Source: Parvibaculum lavamentivorans DS-1
Lineage (GTDB): Bacteria > Pseudomonadota > Alphaproteobacteria > Parvibaculales > Parvibaculaceae
NCBI RefSeq assembly: GCF_000017565.1
Contig: NC_009719.1
Span: 3,517,001-3,581,000 of the forward strand
DNA length: 64,000 nucleotides
Direction of reading: 5' to 3'
Part shown: in pieces, positions 38,397 to 47,441 of the stretch
Position numbering within the stretch: position 1 is the stretch's first letter
Layout: each line of letters begins with the position of its first letter
Position numbers and translations under genes: made by a program
Notes under the pieces: generated by a model
Databases searched by the model: none
What the model was told of the DNA's origin: nothing
What the model saw: only the letters and a program-made list of their open reading frames with translations

Positions 38397-39533
38397 TCAA
38401 ACCGGCAATCGCTCCACGGATTGAATAACCCTGCTGACATCATCTGGCGACAACTGCAGATGCAGTGGCAAACGGACCAGCCGGGCCGAAATTTCGTCGG
38501 TCACGGTCATCTCCCCACAACTCCGTCCAAACCTGAGGCCTGCGGGTGCAGAATGCAATGGGACATAATGAATGACTGCATTGATCCCGTCCCGCACGCC
38601 TAACTGGTCGAGCCAGATCTCGCGGTGCTTGGCCGTGGGAGCCAGGATGTAGAAAATATGACCGTTATGCGCGCAATGGTCTGGCGGATTGGGAATCGAC
38701 AGCTTGCCCGTTTCCTGCAGAGGTCTGAAGGCGTCGTGATAGGCCTGCCAGAGTGCAAGCCTTTGATCTGTTGCCTGGCGGCCCACCTCAAGCTGAGCAT
38801 ACAGGAATGCGCTCGTAATCTCGCTTGGCAAAAACGACGATCCGACATCCACCCAATTATACTTGTTGACGATGCCACGCTTGTATTTGACGCGATTTGT
38901 TCCCTTTTCCCACAGTATCTCTCCGCGATCGATGAATTTAGAGTCGTTAATCATCAATGCTCCGCCTTCACCCGAAACTATGTTTTTTGTTTCGTGAAAA
39001 CTGAAGGCGCTGAGATGGCCGAACGATCCGAGTGGCTTGCCACGATAATCTGCATAGAGACCTTGCGCGGCGTCCTCTATGACAATCAGGTCGTATCGCC
39101 TGGCGATCTCCAGAATGGCGTCCATCTCACATCCAACGCCAGCGTAATGAACCACCATGATCGCTTTGGTTCGGGAGGTGATGGCCTGCTCTATCAAGGT
39201 CTCGTCGATATTCAGCGTATCGCGTCTAATATCTACAAAAACCGGAACGGCTCCACGCAGCACCACAGCATTGGCAGTACTGGTGAAGGTGTAGGACGGC
39301 ATGATGACTTCGTCGCCGACATGTAGATCCGCGAGCAGGGCGGACATTTCCAGAGCATCGGTACAAGATGGAGTGAGGAAACATGCCGAACTGCCGATGT
39401 GATCAACCAGATAGGAACTGCACAGTGAGGTATATTTTCCGTTGCCGGAAATATGCTGGCTTCTGATGGCGTCCTCAATGTACTCCATCTCGCGCCCGAG
39501 CACCGAAGCGACGTTAAATGGAACTACGGCCAT
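38397..39533 (-). CDS. wecE: dTDP-4-amino-4,6-dideoxygalactose transaminase
   Basis: This is a PLP enzyme of the DegT/DnrJ family that aminates dTDP-4-keto-6-deoxyglucose to dTDP-Fuc4N. From ATG 39533 it is 378 residues. It tracks WecE/RffA closely: MAVVPFNVASVLGREMEYIE, CFLTPSCTDALEMSALLADL, HVGDEVIMPSYTFTSTANAV, VHYAGVGCEMDAI, and the PLP lysine K183 in FSFHETKN. The C-terminal VIHYVPLHSAPAGLRFG is also family-like. It would draw on RfbA/RfbB made from the plus-strand unit about 15 kb away. Confidence 0.9.
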   Translation of the reverse strand: MAVVPFNVASVLGREMEYIEDAIRSQHISGNGKYTSLCSSYLVDHIGSSACFLTPSCTDALEMSALLADLHVGDEVIMPSYTFTSTANAVVLRGAVPVFVDIRRDTLNIDETLIEQAITSRTKAIMVVHYAGVGCEMDAILEIARRYDLIVIEDAAQGLYADYRGKPLGSFGHLSAFSFHETKNIVSGEGGALMINDSKFIDRGEILWEKGTNRVKYKRGIVNKYNWVDVGSSFLPSEITSAFLYAQLEVGRQATDQRLALWQAYHDAFRPLQETGKLSIPNPPDHCAHNGHIFYILAPTAKHREIWLDQLGVRDGINAVIHYVPLHSAPAGLRFGRSCGEMTVTDEISARLVRLPLHLQLSPDDVSRVIQSVERLPV

Positions 39534-39641
39534 CGCGCTCCGTCCCGGCACCACGCACCGATTGTCTGTGTCTTCCTCATGCACTTCCCCAAATGCATCC
39601 CCCGGCGGATGCGACCGACATTGCGCGATTCGTATCATATT

Positions 39642-40256
39642 TCAGGAGCGTATTTGCATGATCCAGTAAGTATACGGAATCCATGCCCGTTCTTTGAGCC
39701 ACCCAGTCACGTCCCCAAAATGGCGCCGCGCCAGCTCTGTGTATCCCTCCGGACTACGGATGCTCTTTCCCCGGTCCTGCCCAACGATGAACCGCGCCAG
39801 CGGATTCTGGCCGGGCACGAAGGTACCGTCCACCGTGATGATACGCCCCCCCGGTTTCAGCCCGGAAGCGAAGGCATCAAATAATTCGTCGACTTCCGGG
39901 TCATCCAAATGGTGAAGGAGGCCCGTCGCCAAGATAAGATCGAAGGTACCAAATTTCGCGAGCGCTGCCTTGTCCAGAAGACTGGCCTGAAATTGCCCTC
40001 TCTCTCCCCACCTGTTGCGGGCCTTCTCGATATAGGGCTCGCTTATGTCAAATCCGAGATATTGTACATCCGGCATTACCGATAGAATGTCAGCCGTGCC
40101 GCAGCCGACATCCAGCACTCGTTCACCTGGCCGGGCCTTGATGAATTCGCGTTGCATCCATACCCGATTCCGGCGCGCGCCCATCAAGGTCTGCGCAAAA
40201 TCATAAACCGTCGGGTTTGAAAGGATGGCAAGAATGCCTGACGTATCCTGGGCCAT
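39642..40256 (-). CDS. SAM-dependent methyltransferase (class I)
   Basis: This 204-residue protein has a typical motif I (RVLDVGCGTADILSVM), the acidic residue of motif II in YLGFDISEPYIEKARNRW and motif IV/V in FDLILATGLLHHLDDPEVDE. The middle GLKPGGRIITVDGTFVPGQN is standard for small-molecule methyltransferases. The target is unknown. It lies between wecE and another methyltransferase gene in the same minus-strand unit, with 10 bp to the upstream gene. Confidence 0.82.
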   Translation of the reverse strand: MAQDTSGILAILSNPTVYDFAQTLMGARRNRVWMQREFIKARPGERVLDVGCGTADILSVMPDVQYLGFDISEPYIEKARNRWGERGQFQASLLDKAALAKFGTFDLILATGLLHHLDDPEVDELFDAFASGLKPGGRIITVDGTFVPGQNPLARFIVGQDRGKSIRSPEGYTELARRHFGDVTGWLKERAWIPYTYWIMQIRS

Positions 40257-40266
40257 TAAGTTTCTT

Positions 40267-41223
40267 TCAAAGTTTCCTAGCGACCACCACGCGGCTCCCG
40301 CCGGCCGGCCAACGAATTCCCCTCTCCGTCATTGCCACCTCGGCTGTAGTGATGATCGCAAGCAACGAATTTATCAAAGGTGAAATTTCGAATTCCTGGC
40401 GCGCGATCTCGCGCGGGTCGCGGGTGTCCGGCGCGCCGCGAGAGAGGACACGACTCAGTGCCATAACAGGAAGGAGGCCCACGGTATAACTTGTTGAAAA
40501 GACGACGCTGAAACCGGCCCGTTCGAGCTTTTCTTCCATTTCACCGCGGCGATAACGGCGTTCGTGATGTGCCACCTCGTCCGAGGCGCTCCATAACGAT
40601 GGATGCTGGGGCACGGTAGCCAGAAAAGTGCCTCCTCTCACCAACGACTTCGCTATCTCCGCCATTACATGTTCGTCTTCCGCTATATGTTCTAGCACAT
40701 CGAAGGCGCCTGCTAGGTCGAAGCTATCTTTGAAGGGAATCCGCCGTGCATCGAGCTGCATCAGTTCGACATTGCCCGGCAGACGCTGCCGAGCAAGATG
40801 CAATCCGCGAGGATGGATTTCAGTACCCAGTATGCGGTCCCAACGGCGCGATAAGGCAAGCGCAGCAATGACATTGCCCGATCCGCAGCCGATTTCAAGA
40901 AAGCGTCGCGCGTCCGGCGCGTATTTTCTTGCAAGCGCAACGATAAGGCGACGGCGGGCGGCGAACCAGAAATGACCGAGCTCGGCGAGGGAAAGATAAT
41001 CGAAATCGGCGGGATCAAATCCAGAGATCGTATTCGCAAGGTCCGGAGCAGCTAGCGCAATACCATCATCAAATGTCAATGCATGGCTGCAGGCATCACA
41101 GGTCCATCCGGGAGGCCAGCAGAGTGCGGATGCATCAAGGGGCTCGGCTGCGCCGCACCCGGGACACAAGCGGAAACCATGCGGCCATGCACCGGTAGAT
41201 GGACTTTCTAAAATGGCCGTCAT
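40267..41223 (-). CDS. SAM-dependent methyltransferase with N-terminal Cys motif
   Basis: This 318-residue protein starts with a possible zinc ribbon (LCPGCGAAEPL and WTCDACSHAL). The class I methyltransferase domain has RFLEIGCGSGNVIAALALS, motif II ILGTEIHPRGLHLARQRLPG and AGAFDVLEHIAEDEHVM. The C-terminal third contains a hydrophobic stretch (YTVGLLPVMALSRVL) as in several methyltransferases of glycan clusters. The substrate is unknown. It follows the EamA-like gene by 56 bp. Confidence 0.82.
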   Translation of the reverse strand: MTAILESPSTGAWPHGFRLCPGCGAAEPLDASALCWPPGWTCDACSHALTFDDGIALAAPDLANTISGFDPADFDYLSLAELGHFWFAARRRLIVALARKYAPDARRFLEIGCGSGNVIAALALSRRWDRILGTEIHPRGLHLARQRLPGNVELMQLDARRIPFKDSFDLAGAFDVLEHIAEDEHVMAEIAKSLVRGGTFLATVPQHPSLWSASDEVAHHERRYRRGEMEEKLERAGFSVVFSTSYTVGLLPVMALSRVLSRGAPDTRDPREIARQEFEISPLINSLLAIITTAEVAMTERGIRWPAGGSRVVVARKL

Positions 41224-41279
41224 TTCCCTTCCCCCTGTCGCCCCTCCTCCGCGGAAACATCGTTCAGACGGATACTATA

Positions 41280-41660
41280 TTATTTCGAGAGCGCCGACAG
41301 CGTTACGCCCATTACGATCAAGGTCAGGCCCGCCGCCTGCATCATCGGTATGCGTTCTCCGAAACAAACCACAGCGCCAATTGGCACCAGAACAAAGGAA
41401 AGGGCCATTAGCGGATAGGCGTAGGAAAGCCCCAGCTTGTCGATAGCAAGCATGTAGGCAATACTGGCTAGGAAGGCACCGGCCAACCCTGTCAGCACCC
41501 ATGGATCCGTCAGCATACCGAAGATATAACCGAGACGTCCCGCGTCCGGTGCATCGGTTCCATGAAAACCGGACCGCCACTTCATGATGAGCTGGCCATA
41601 AAGCGACAGGCCCAGCGTGGCCGTAATCCAAAGCATTCGATCCATATGCACTATTTCCAT
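41280..41660 (-). CDS. Small EamA/ArnE-like four-helix membrane protein
   Basis: This 126-residue protein has four hydrophobic helices: ILWIT-type first helix (MLWITATLGLSLYGQLIM), WVLTGLAGAFLASIAYMLAI, AYPLMALSFVLVPIGAVVCF and MMQAAGLTLIVMGVTLSAL. Length and pattern match half-size EamA/SMR-type proteins such as ArnE/ArnF, which flip undecaprenyl-phosphate-amino sugar. In this island it is the best candidate flippase for the lipid-linked sugar made by the GT2 enzymes. It is the first gene of the minus-strand right-hand unit. ATG 41645 is an alternative start. Confidence 0.75.
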   Translation of the reverse strand: MEIVHMDRMLWITATLGLSLYGQLIMKWRSGFHGTDAPDAGRLGYIFGMLTDPWVLTGLAGAFLASIAYMLAIDKLGLSYAYPLMALSFVLVPIGAVVCFGERIPMMQAAGLTLIVMGVTLSALSK

Positions 41661-41965
41661 CCCGACGAACCGGTCTACAGCGTGCCTTTTCGAGGGTAGC
41701 TTTTATCCATTGCCGCCCGCGCAGGACAAGCCGACCCAGCTCATTTAGTGGTCTAGATTTCCAGCTGGCGCAAGAAATAATCCTTCATCTTCCGCTCCCC
41801 TGAACCGACGATACGGGAGAGATAAAGCTCTCCCTCATGTCGTACCCACTTGAAAAAAAGAAGGCTTTACTTAATGTCCGGACGCGATATCGGCACCCTT
41901 GGCTCCGCCCCTATTCGGACGGCATGCCCGCGACAGACGCCACGGGATCGGCTATAGAGCTTTTC
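41661..41965. other. Gene-free stretch at the island/rnd junction
   Basis: The 305 bp between the island's first minus-strand gene and rnd contain no recognisable gene. The rnd frame is open back to 41837 but lacks family homology there. A perfect hairpin, GGGAGAG/CTCTCCC with loop ATAAAG (41815-41834), lies about 130 bp before rnd. No T-run follows, so it is not an obvious terminator. I see no tRNA, IS end or attachment-site repeat. Confidence 0.5.
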
Positions 41966-43120
41966 ATGGAAATCATTACGACGAATGAGGCCTTGAGGGC
42001 CGCCTGCGACCGGCTCTCCACAGCCGGCTTTGTCACGGTCGATACCGAATTCATGCGGGACGCGACCTTTTGGCCGATTCTCTGCCTGATCCAGCTGGCG
42101 GGACCGAGCGACGAACTTATCGTTGATCCCTTGGCCCCCGATCTTGACCTCGCCCCCTTCTATGCGCTGATGAAGAATCGGAACGTGGTTAAGGTTTTTC
42201 ACGCCGCGCGGCAGGACATCGAAATCTTCTGCCATGAGGGCAAGGCGATCCCCGACCCCCTGTTCGATACACAGGTCGCGGCTATGGTTTGCGGTTTCGG
42301 GGATTCCGTCGGCTACGAAACACTGGTCCGCAAGCTTGCCGGCGGCAGTGTCGACAAGTCATCGCGCTTTACGGACTGGTCGCGGCGGCCGCTTTCCGAC
42401 AAGCAGCTTCAATACGCGATGGCCGACGTCACCTATCTCCGCACTATTTACGAGGTACTGGCGAAGCGACTGACCCATACGAAGCGTGCCCATTGGGTGG
42501 CCGAGGAAATGGCGGTACTCCAGGATCCCGAAACCTATGCGATGCGGCCGGAGAATGCATGGAAGCGCGTCAAGGCCCGATTCCGCGGCCAGCGTGGTCT
42601 CGCGGTGCTTGTCGAGGTGGCGGCGTGGCGCGAACGTCAGGCACAAGAGCGCGACCTCCCGCGCTCACGCGTGATGAAAGATGACGCTCTGGCAGAAATC
42701 GCGACGCAAATCCCGCGCACAATCTCTGACCTCGATGGGCTTCGCGCCGTCCCGAAGGGCTTCTCAAACAGCCGCTCGGCGGCAAGCTTGATGGAAGCCG
42801 TCGAGCGCGGTCTCGCCATGAAGGAAGAGGATATTCCGGTCGTTGAGGGGCCGGAACCTCTGCCCCCCGGCATCGGCCCGTTGGTCGAACTCCTCAAGGT
42901 TCTCCTCAAGATCAAATGTGAAGAGCACGACGTTGCGCAAAAGCTCGTAGCCAATGTCGCAGACCTCGAACTCATTGCCGCTCATTCGGAAGCAGATGTA
43001 GGGGCGCTCAAGGGCTGGCGGCGGGAACTCTTCGGTGAAGACGCGCTACGCCTTAAGCGCGGAGAACTTGCCATCGGCGTCAAGGGTAAGCGGATCGTGC
43101 TGATCGAGACGAAGCGATAG
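41966..43120 (+). CDS. rnd: Ribonuclease D
   Basis: This is a 3'-5' exoribonuclease of the DEDD superfamily that matures tRNA and other small RNAs. From ATG 41966 it is 384 residues. The catalytic acids are in [11 protein letters not shown] (D and E), [13 protein letters not shown] and [20 protein letters not shown]. Two HRDC-type helical domains follow ([20 protein letters not shown] and onward). It is the first core gene to the right of the polysaccharide island. From memory, rnd is often next to aspS in alphaproteobacteria, which fits insertion of the island between them. Confidence 0.94.
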
Positions 43121-43164
43121 CGTTCCCCTTCTGACTGCCGCCCCACAAAGCCACAGGCGCCCCC

Positions 43165-44661
43165 TCACTTCCCCACCCGTATATCACCCTTCCGACCTAT
43201 TGCCCGGCCGAGTGCCGCGAGGCGCTTCACGACAATTTCCCCGACCAGCGCCTCATATTTTTTTGGCACCACCAGCGTGATTGTGTTCTTGCCAATTTCG
43301 AAGCAGGTCTTCGGGAGCATGCCGAGCGTTGCGCCGGAAAGCGTGAAGGCAAGCCGGAGCGCGAGGCCCAACACCAGCGCGCGTTCATGGTCCCGTTCCG
43401 TGATGATCCCCGAGAGATTGCCAAGAAGTTCGGGCTCGCCCTTACCCTCGTGCCGGTGATAGCCAACGCGCGCGAGGAAAAGCCGTCCAGCGTGATCGAT
43501 GCCGGAAAATGGCGCCAGCAATATCTGTGTCATCGCGTGGTGGGCGCGGTAGTCGGGATGCACGTACCAGCCGATATCGGCGAGAATGCAGGCAGCATGG
43601 CGCAGTCTAGCTTCCGCCGGCGTTTCTCCGAAAACATCGTCGGCGAAAAGCGGCGCCGTCCATTTGTTGAACTCATTCCCGTGCTGCGGAAAGCGCGCCA
43701 GCCGCCCGGCAAGGTCCCGGCAGCCGGCGAGCAGTGGGTCCTTGGCCTGCTCCTTCTTGTCCAGCCGGTCAAAGAGGATGCCCTCGCGAAGCCCGTAAGC
43801 TGAGATGATGACTTCCTTCGCTTTCAAAACTGCAATCAGCTTGTCGAGCACGAGCGCACCGAAAGGAAGGGCTTCCACGCGCCTTTCCGACACATCGGGA
43901 ATTTGGGCCAGCGATTTCGGTCCAAGTTTCTCGATCACTTTCGAGATGTCGGTCGCATCGCGCGCCGGAATTACATATTGATGCAGCACATGGATCGGGT
44001 AGCTGCGCTGCGCCATATGGATGCGCGCCAGATTTCGCCAGACGCCGCCGACCGCATAGAAGGGCCTGCCCTGGAATTCCTTCAGCCAGTCCTGCTCGCC
44101 CAGCGCACGGTCGACTACCGCCTCGGCTTCCGCAAGGCTGCCATGCGCGAGATCGATCAGCCGGAGCGGGCCTAGCGGCAATGTAGCCCCCGTTCCCGAC
44201 TTTCCGCCTGAAACGGGAACGAGCTCCAGGCTGCCACCGCCGAGATCACCCACGAGGCCATCCGCCTCCGGTATGCCGGAAAGTACGCCTTGGGCGGATA
44301 TGCGCGCCTCATCGGCGCCCGACAGGAGCTCAATCTTGAAGCCACAAATCTTCTCTGCCCGGGCCAAAAACTCGGCCCCGTCTTCCGCGTCGCGCACCGC
44401 CGCCGTTGCCGCGACTACGAGGTGTGGCACACCTATCTGTTCCCGCAAGGCCATAAAGCGGCGCAGCCCGTCCAGTGCCCGGTCGATGCCTTTGGGGTCG
44501 AGGCGGCCCGTAGAGGCCAGCGACCTGCCGAGGCCCGCCATCACCTTTTCATTGAAGACGAGTACGGGGCTTCGTTCGGCACTCGCGTAGACGACGAGAC
44601 GAACAGAATTCGAGCCGAGATCGACGATCCCGAACCTGCCACCTTGCTTTGCGCGGCTCAC
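43165..44661 (-). CDS. ppx: Exopolyphosphatase (Ppx/GppA family)
   Basis: The enzyme hydrolyses terminal phosphate from inorganic polyphosphate (or pppGpp in some members). At 498 residues it has the ASKHA-fold motifs FGIVDLGSNSVRLVVYASAE and LVGDLGGGSLELVPVSGGKS, with the catalytic Glu in the GADEARISAQGVLSGIPEAD segment. A C-terminal HD-like helical region follows (DIGWYVHPDYRAHHAMTQIL). It lies 33 bp downstream of ppk1, so the two form an operon, presumably under the Pho-box-like site upstream of ppk1. Confidence 0.94.
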   Translation of the reverse strand: MSRAKQGGRFGIVDLGSNSVRLVVYASAERSPVLVFNEKVMAGLGRSLASTGRLDPKGIDRALDGLRRFMALREQIGVPHLVVAATAAVRDAEDGAEFLARAEKICGFKIELLSGADEARISAQGVLSGIPEADGLVGDLGGGSLELVPVSGGKSGTGATLPLGPLRLIDLAHGSLAEAEAVVDRALGEQDWLKEFQGRPFYAVGGVWRNLARIHMAQRSYPIHVLHQYVIPARDATDISKVIEKLGPKSLAQIPDVSERRVEALPFGALVLDKLIAVLKAKEVIISAYGLREGILFDRLDKKEQAKDPLLAGCRDLAGRLARFPQHGNEFNKWTAPLFADDVFGETPAEARLRHAACILADIGWYVHPDYRAHHAMTQILLAPFSGIDHAGRLFLARVGYHRHEGKGEPELLGNLSGIITERDHERALVLGLALRLAFTLSGATLGMLPKTCFEIGKNTITLVVPKKYEALVGEIVVKRLAALGRAIGRKGDIRVGK

Positions 44662-44694
44662 AGCACCTCCTCCGCCGTTTGCCGCAAGCTATCC

Positions 44695-46902
44695 TTACGC
44701 AGACTTGATGTCGAACTTGGGCGGAAGATTTTTCTTGAGGGAGGTGCCACGCCCGGAAAGGCTCGCATTGTTCATGAAATAGGTGTGCGCGTTGAAAGGC
44801 TCGTCCCCTTCGCGCACGGCGATTCGCCGGTACGACCCGTCCGGCTGCAGTTCGTAACTCTGCTGGTTGTCCTTCAGGTTGGCAACCATGATCTGGTCCA
44901 TGACCTGGTCATGAACCGTCGGGTTCAGGATGGGGACAAGTATCTCGACACGCCGGTCGAGGTTACGCGGCATCCAGTCGGCGGACGCGATATAGACCTT
45001 TGCCTGGTCGTTCGGCAGTCCGTAACCGTTACCGAAGCAAACGATGCGCGAATGCTCGAGGAAGCGGCCGATGATGCTCTTCACCCGAATGTTTTCCGAA
45101 AGCCCCGGAACGCCGGGACGCAGGCAACAAATGCCGCGCACCACCAGCTCGATATGGACGCCAGCCTGACTTGCCCTGTAGAGCGTATCGATGATCTGCG
45201 CATCCACAAGCGAGTTCAGCTTCGCCCATATCGCAGCCGGGCGGCCGGCGCGCGCGTGTTCGATCTCTGCCTCGATGTCGGACAAGAGGCGTGAGCGCAT
45301 GTTGAGCGGCGACACAGCGAGAAGTTCGAGGTCCTTCGGTTCGGCATAGCCCGTGATGTAGTTGAAGACCTGATAGGCATCGTGCGCGAGGCGCGGATCG
45401 CAGGTGAACATCGAGCAGTCGGTGTAGATCTTCGCCGTTACCGCGTGGTAATTGCCGGTGCCGAAGTGAACATAGGAGCGCAATGCGCCGCCTTCTCTGC
45501 GCACGACAAGCGAAATCTTGGCGTGGGTCTTCAGTTCGATAAAACCAAACACCACTTGCACGCCCGCGCGTTCAAGGTTCCGCGCCCAGACGATGTTGGC
45601 CGCCTCGTCGAAGCGTGCCTTCAGCTCCACCAGCGCCGTCACCGACTTGCCGGCCTCTGCCGCCTCGATCAGCGCCTGCACGATAGGGCTGTCCTTCGAG
45701 GTGCGGTAGAGCGTCTGTTTGATCGCCACGACATCGGGATCGGCCGCTGCCTGCCGGATGAACTGCACCACCACGTCGAAAGACTCGTAAGGATGATGGA
45801 CGATGATGTCCTTGGAGCGGATCGCCGCAAAACAGTCGCCGCCGTGGTCGCGGATGCGTTCCGGGAAGCGCGCATTATAGGGCGGGAACTTCAGGTCCGA
45901 TCGGTCATCGACGATAAGCTGGCTCGTTTGCGCGAGACCAAGCAGGCCTTGTACCGAGACAAGCTCACGCTCCGTCACGCCAAGCTCGTGCACCACGAAC
46001 TGGCGGAGCGAATCCGGTGTGCGCGCCTCGATCTTCAACCGGATCACGCTGCCACGACGGCGGCGCTTCAGGGCGCTTTCGAAAAAGCGAACCAGGTCTT
46101 CGGCTTCTTCCTCGATTTCAATGTCACTATCGCGCAACAGGCGAAAGGCGCCCTGCCCGATCACCGTATAGCCGGGGAAGAGACGGTCGAGAAACAGGCC
46201 GATCATGTTTTCGAGGCTGATAAAACGGATGCCCTCTTCCCTGTCGCTCGCAGGCAGCCGGATGAAGCGTTTCACCTGTGTCGGAACAGGCAACAGCGCA
46301 TCCATCAGCTTGCCGTCGGAAACGCGGCGCAGTTGCAACGCCAGCGCAAAGCCGAGATTGGGAATGAACGGAAAAGGATGCGCCGGGTCGATCGCCAGCG
46401 GCGTCAGCACTGGAAAGACCTGCTCGAGAAAGCGTGTCTCCAGCCAGGCGAATTCATCCGGTGTGACCTCATCCGGCTCCAGCACGAAAATGCCAGCCGC
46501 GCGCATCTCTATACAAAGCGCGACCCACTGGCGCTGCTGCTGGCCCATCAGGTCATTCGCCATTGTGTTCACAAGGTCGAGCTGCTGGGCGGGCGTGCAG
46601 CCGTCCTGGCTAAGGGTCGTCACCCCGGCGCTCACCTGGCCCCTCAGGCCGGCCACGCGGACCATGTAGAACTCATCAAGGTTCGATGCCGAAATCGACA
46701 GGAAGCGAAGCCGCTCCAGAAGCGGGTGATTGGTATTCTGCGCCTCTTCCAGCACACGCCGGTTGAAAGCGAGCCACGAGGCTTCCCGATTGATGAAGCG
46801 GTCCGGGCTATGCGCGCCGATCAGCGGTCCTCCGGCAGGTAGGGGCAGCGAGGGCTCCTCGGCCAAAGGTTCTGTGGCATGGCTGTTCGGCGCGGTGGTC
46901 AT
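44695..46902 (-). CDS. ppk1: Polyphosphate kinase 1
   Basis: The enzyme reversibly polymerises the gamma-phosphate of ATP into polyphosphate at the inner membrane. At 735 residues it is the usual length. It has the N-terminal domain ([20 protein letters not shown]), the head domain, and PLD-like catalytic domains with the phospho-histidine in [20 protein letters not shown] and [20 protein letters not shown]. It precedes ppx. A three-unit Pho-box-like array lies 51-79 bp upstream of the start, suggesting phosphate-starvation control. Confidence 0.96.
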   Translation of the reverse strand: MTTAPNSHATEPLAEEPSLPLPAGGPLIGAHSPDRFINREASWLAFNRRVLEEAQNTNHPLLERLRFLSISASNLDEFYMVRVAGLRGQVSAGVTTLSQDGCTPAQQLDLVNTMANDLMGQQQRQWVALCIEMRAAGIFVLEPDEVTPDEFAWLETRFLEQVFPVLTPLAIDPAHPFPFIPNLGFALALQLRRVSDGKLMDALLPVPTQVKRFIRLPASDREEGIRFISLENMIGLFLDRLFPGYTVIGQGAFRLLRDSDIEIEEEAEDLVRFFESALKRRRRGSVIRLKIEARTPDSLRQFVVHELGVTERELVSVQGLLGLAQTSQLIVDDRSDLKFPPYNARFPERIRDHGGDCFAAIRSKDIIVHHPYESFDVVVQFIRQAAADPDVVAIKQTLYRTSKDSPIVQALIEAAEAGKSVTALVELKARFDEAANIVWARNLERAGVQVVFGFIELKTHAKISLVVRREGGALRSYVHFGTGNYHAVTAKIYTDCSMFTCDPRLAHDAYQVFNYITGYAEPKDLELLAVSPLNMRSRLLSDIEAEIEHARAGRPAAIWAKLNSLVDAQIIDTLYRASQAGVHIELVVRGICCLRPGVPGLSENIRVKSIIGRFLEHSRIVCFGNGYGLPNDQAKVYIASADWMPRNLDRRVEILVPILNPTVHDQVMDQIMVANLKDNQQSYELQPDGSYRRIAVREGDEPFNAHTYFMNNASLSGRGTSLKKNLPPKFDIKSA

Positions 46903-46952
46903 GAGATCACTTCTGCAAGAAACGGAGTAAGCCTCTGCTATCGCTTAAGTTT

Positions 46953-46981
46953 ATGTCAAACACATGACTGAGTCATGACTG
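46953..46981 (-). promoter_or_regulatory. Triple Pho-box-like array upstream of ppk1
   Basis: Read on the minus strand, CAGTCAT, CAGTCAT and TTGACAT occur at exact 11-bp spacing, separated by GACT and GTGT (46975-46981, 46964-46970, 46953-46959). PhoB boxes are 7-bp CTGTCAT-like units with 4-bp AT-rich spacers, so this is close to a Pho box plus one extra half-site. It ends 50 bases before the ppk1 ATG. Confidence 0.5.
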
Positions 46982-47039
46982 CGAAGCAAAAGGAAGCGAA
47001 GGCTGGGCGATTTTCGGTCAAAATGCCCAGGAGGCAGGG

Positions 47040-47441
47040 ATGGGCAGGATTCCAGGGCTTTTCCTTCAGTTGCTGGTCGTTCTTCACGCAGGGTTGCTGC
47101 TCTGGGCGTTGACCGGGCTCATGGAGCTGGTGTTGCCCACTGTCCCATGGCCGCGCGTTGCCAATCCGCTCCTTCCCCGCCCCATGCTCCTCGCCCACTG
47201 GTTCTCGGTGCTGGCTGCCTCTCTCGCCTTTCTGGCCGGCTATACCGCGGGCTGGCGCCACACGCCCTTGGCCGTGGCGTTGGGCTATGGCGCCATGGCC
47301 ATAGTCTGCTTCGTCGAGACGACGCAGTTTCTCGTCCATGACGGTCGCTGGCTCGCCATGGCGCTCGAATACGCGGCCTATCTGGGAATCGGCATATTTT
47401 TGTTCCGCGCATCTCCAGCGCGGAAGCGGTTCGGAGGCTAG
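47040..47441 (+). CDS. Small four-helix membrane protein of unknown function
   Basis: This 133-residue protein has four hydrophobic segments: GLFLQLLVVLHAGLLLWALT, LLAHWFSVLAASLAFLAGYT, LAVALGYGAMAIVCFVETTQ and WLAMALEYAAYLGIGIFLF. A CAGGAGGCAGGG stretch directly precedes ATG 47040. I do not recognise the family. The last 4 bp overlap the convergent Hda-like gene. It is divergent from ppk1. Confidence 0.65.
   Translation: MGRIPGLFLQLLVVLHAGLLLWALTGLMELVLPTVPWPRVANPLLPRPMLLAHWFSVLAASLAFLAGYTAGWRHTPLAVALGYGAMAIVCFVETTQFLVHDGRWLAMALEYAAYLGIGIFLFRASPARKRFGG

Noticed and set aside
45382-46842. Plus-strand ORF of 486 codons
   Set aside because: Shadow of ppk1, whose catalytic motifs are clear on the other strand.
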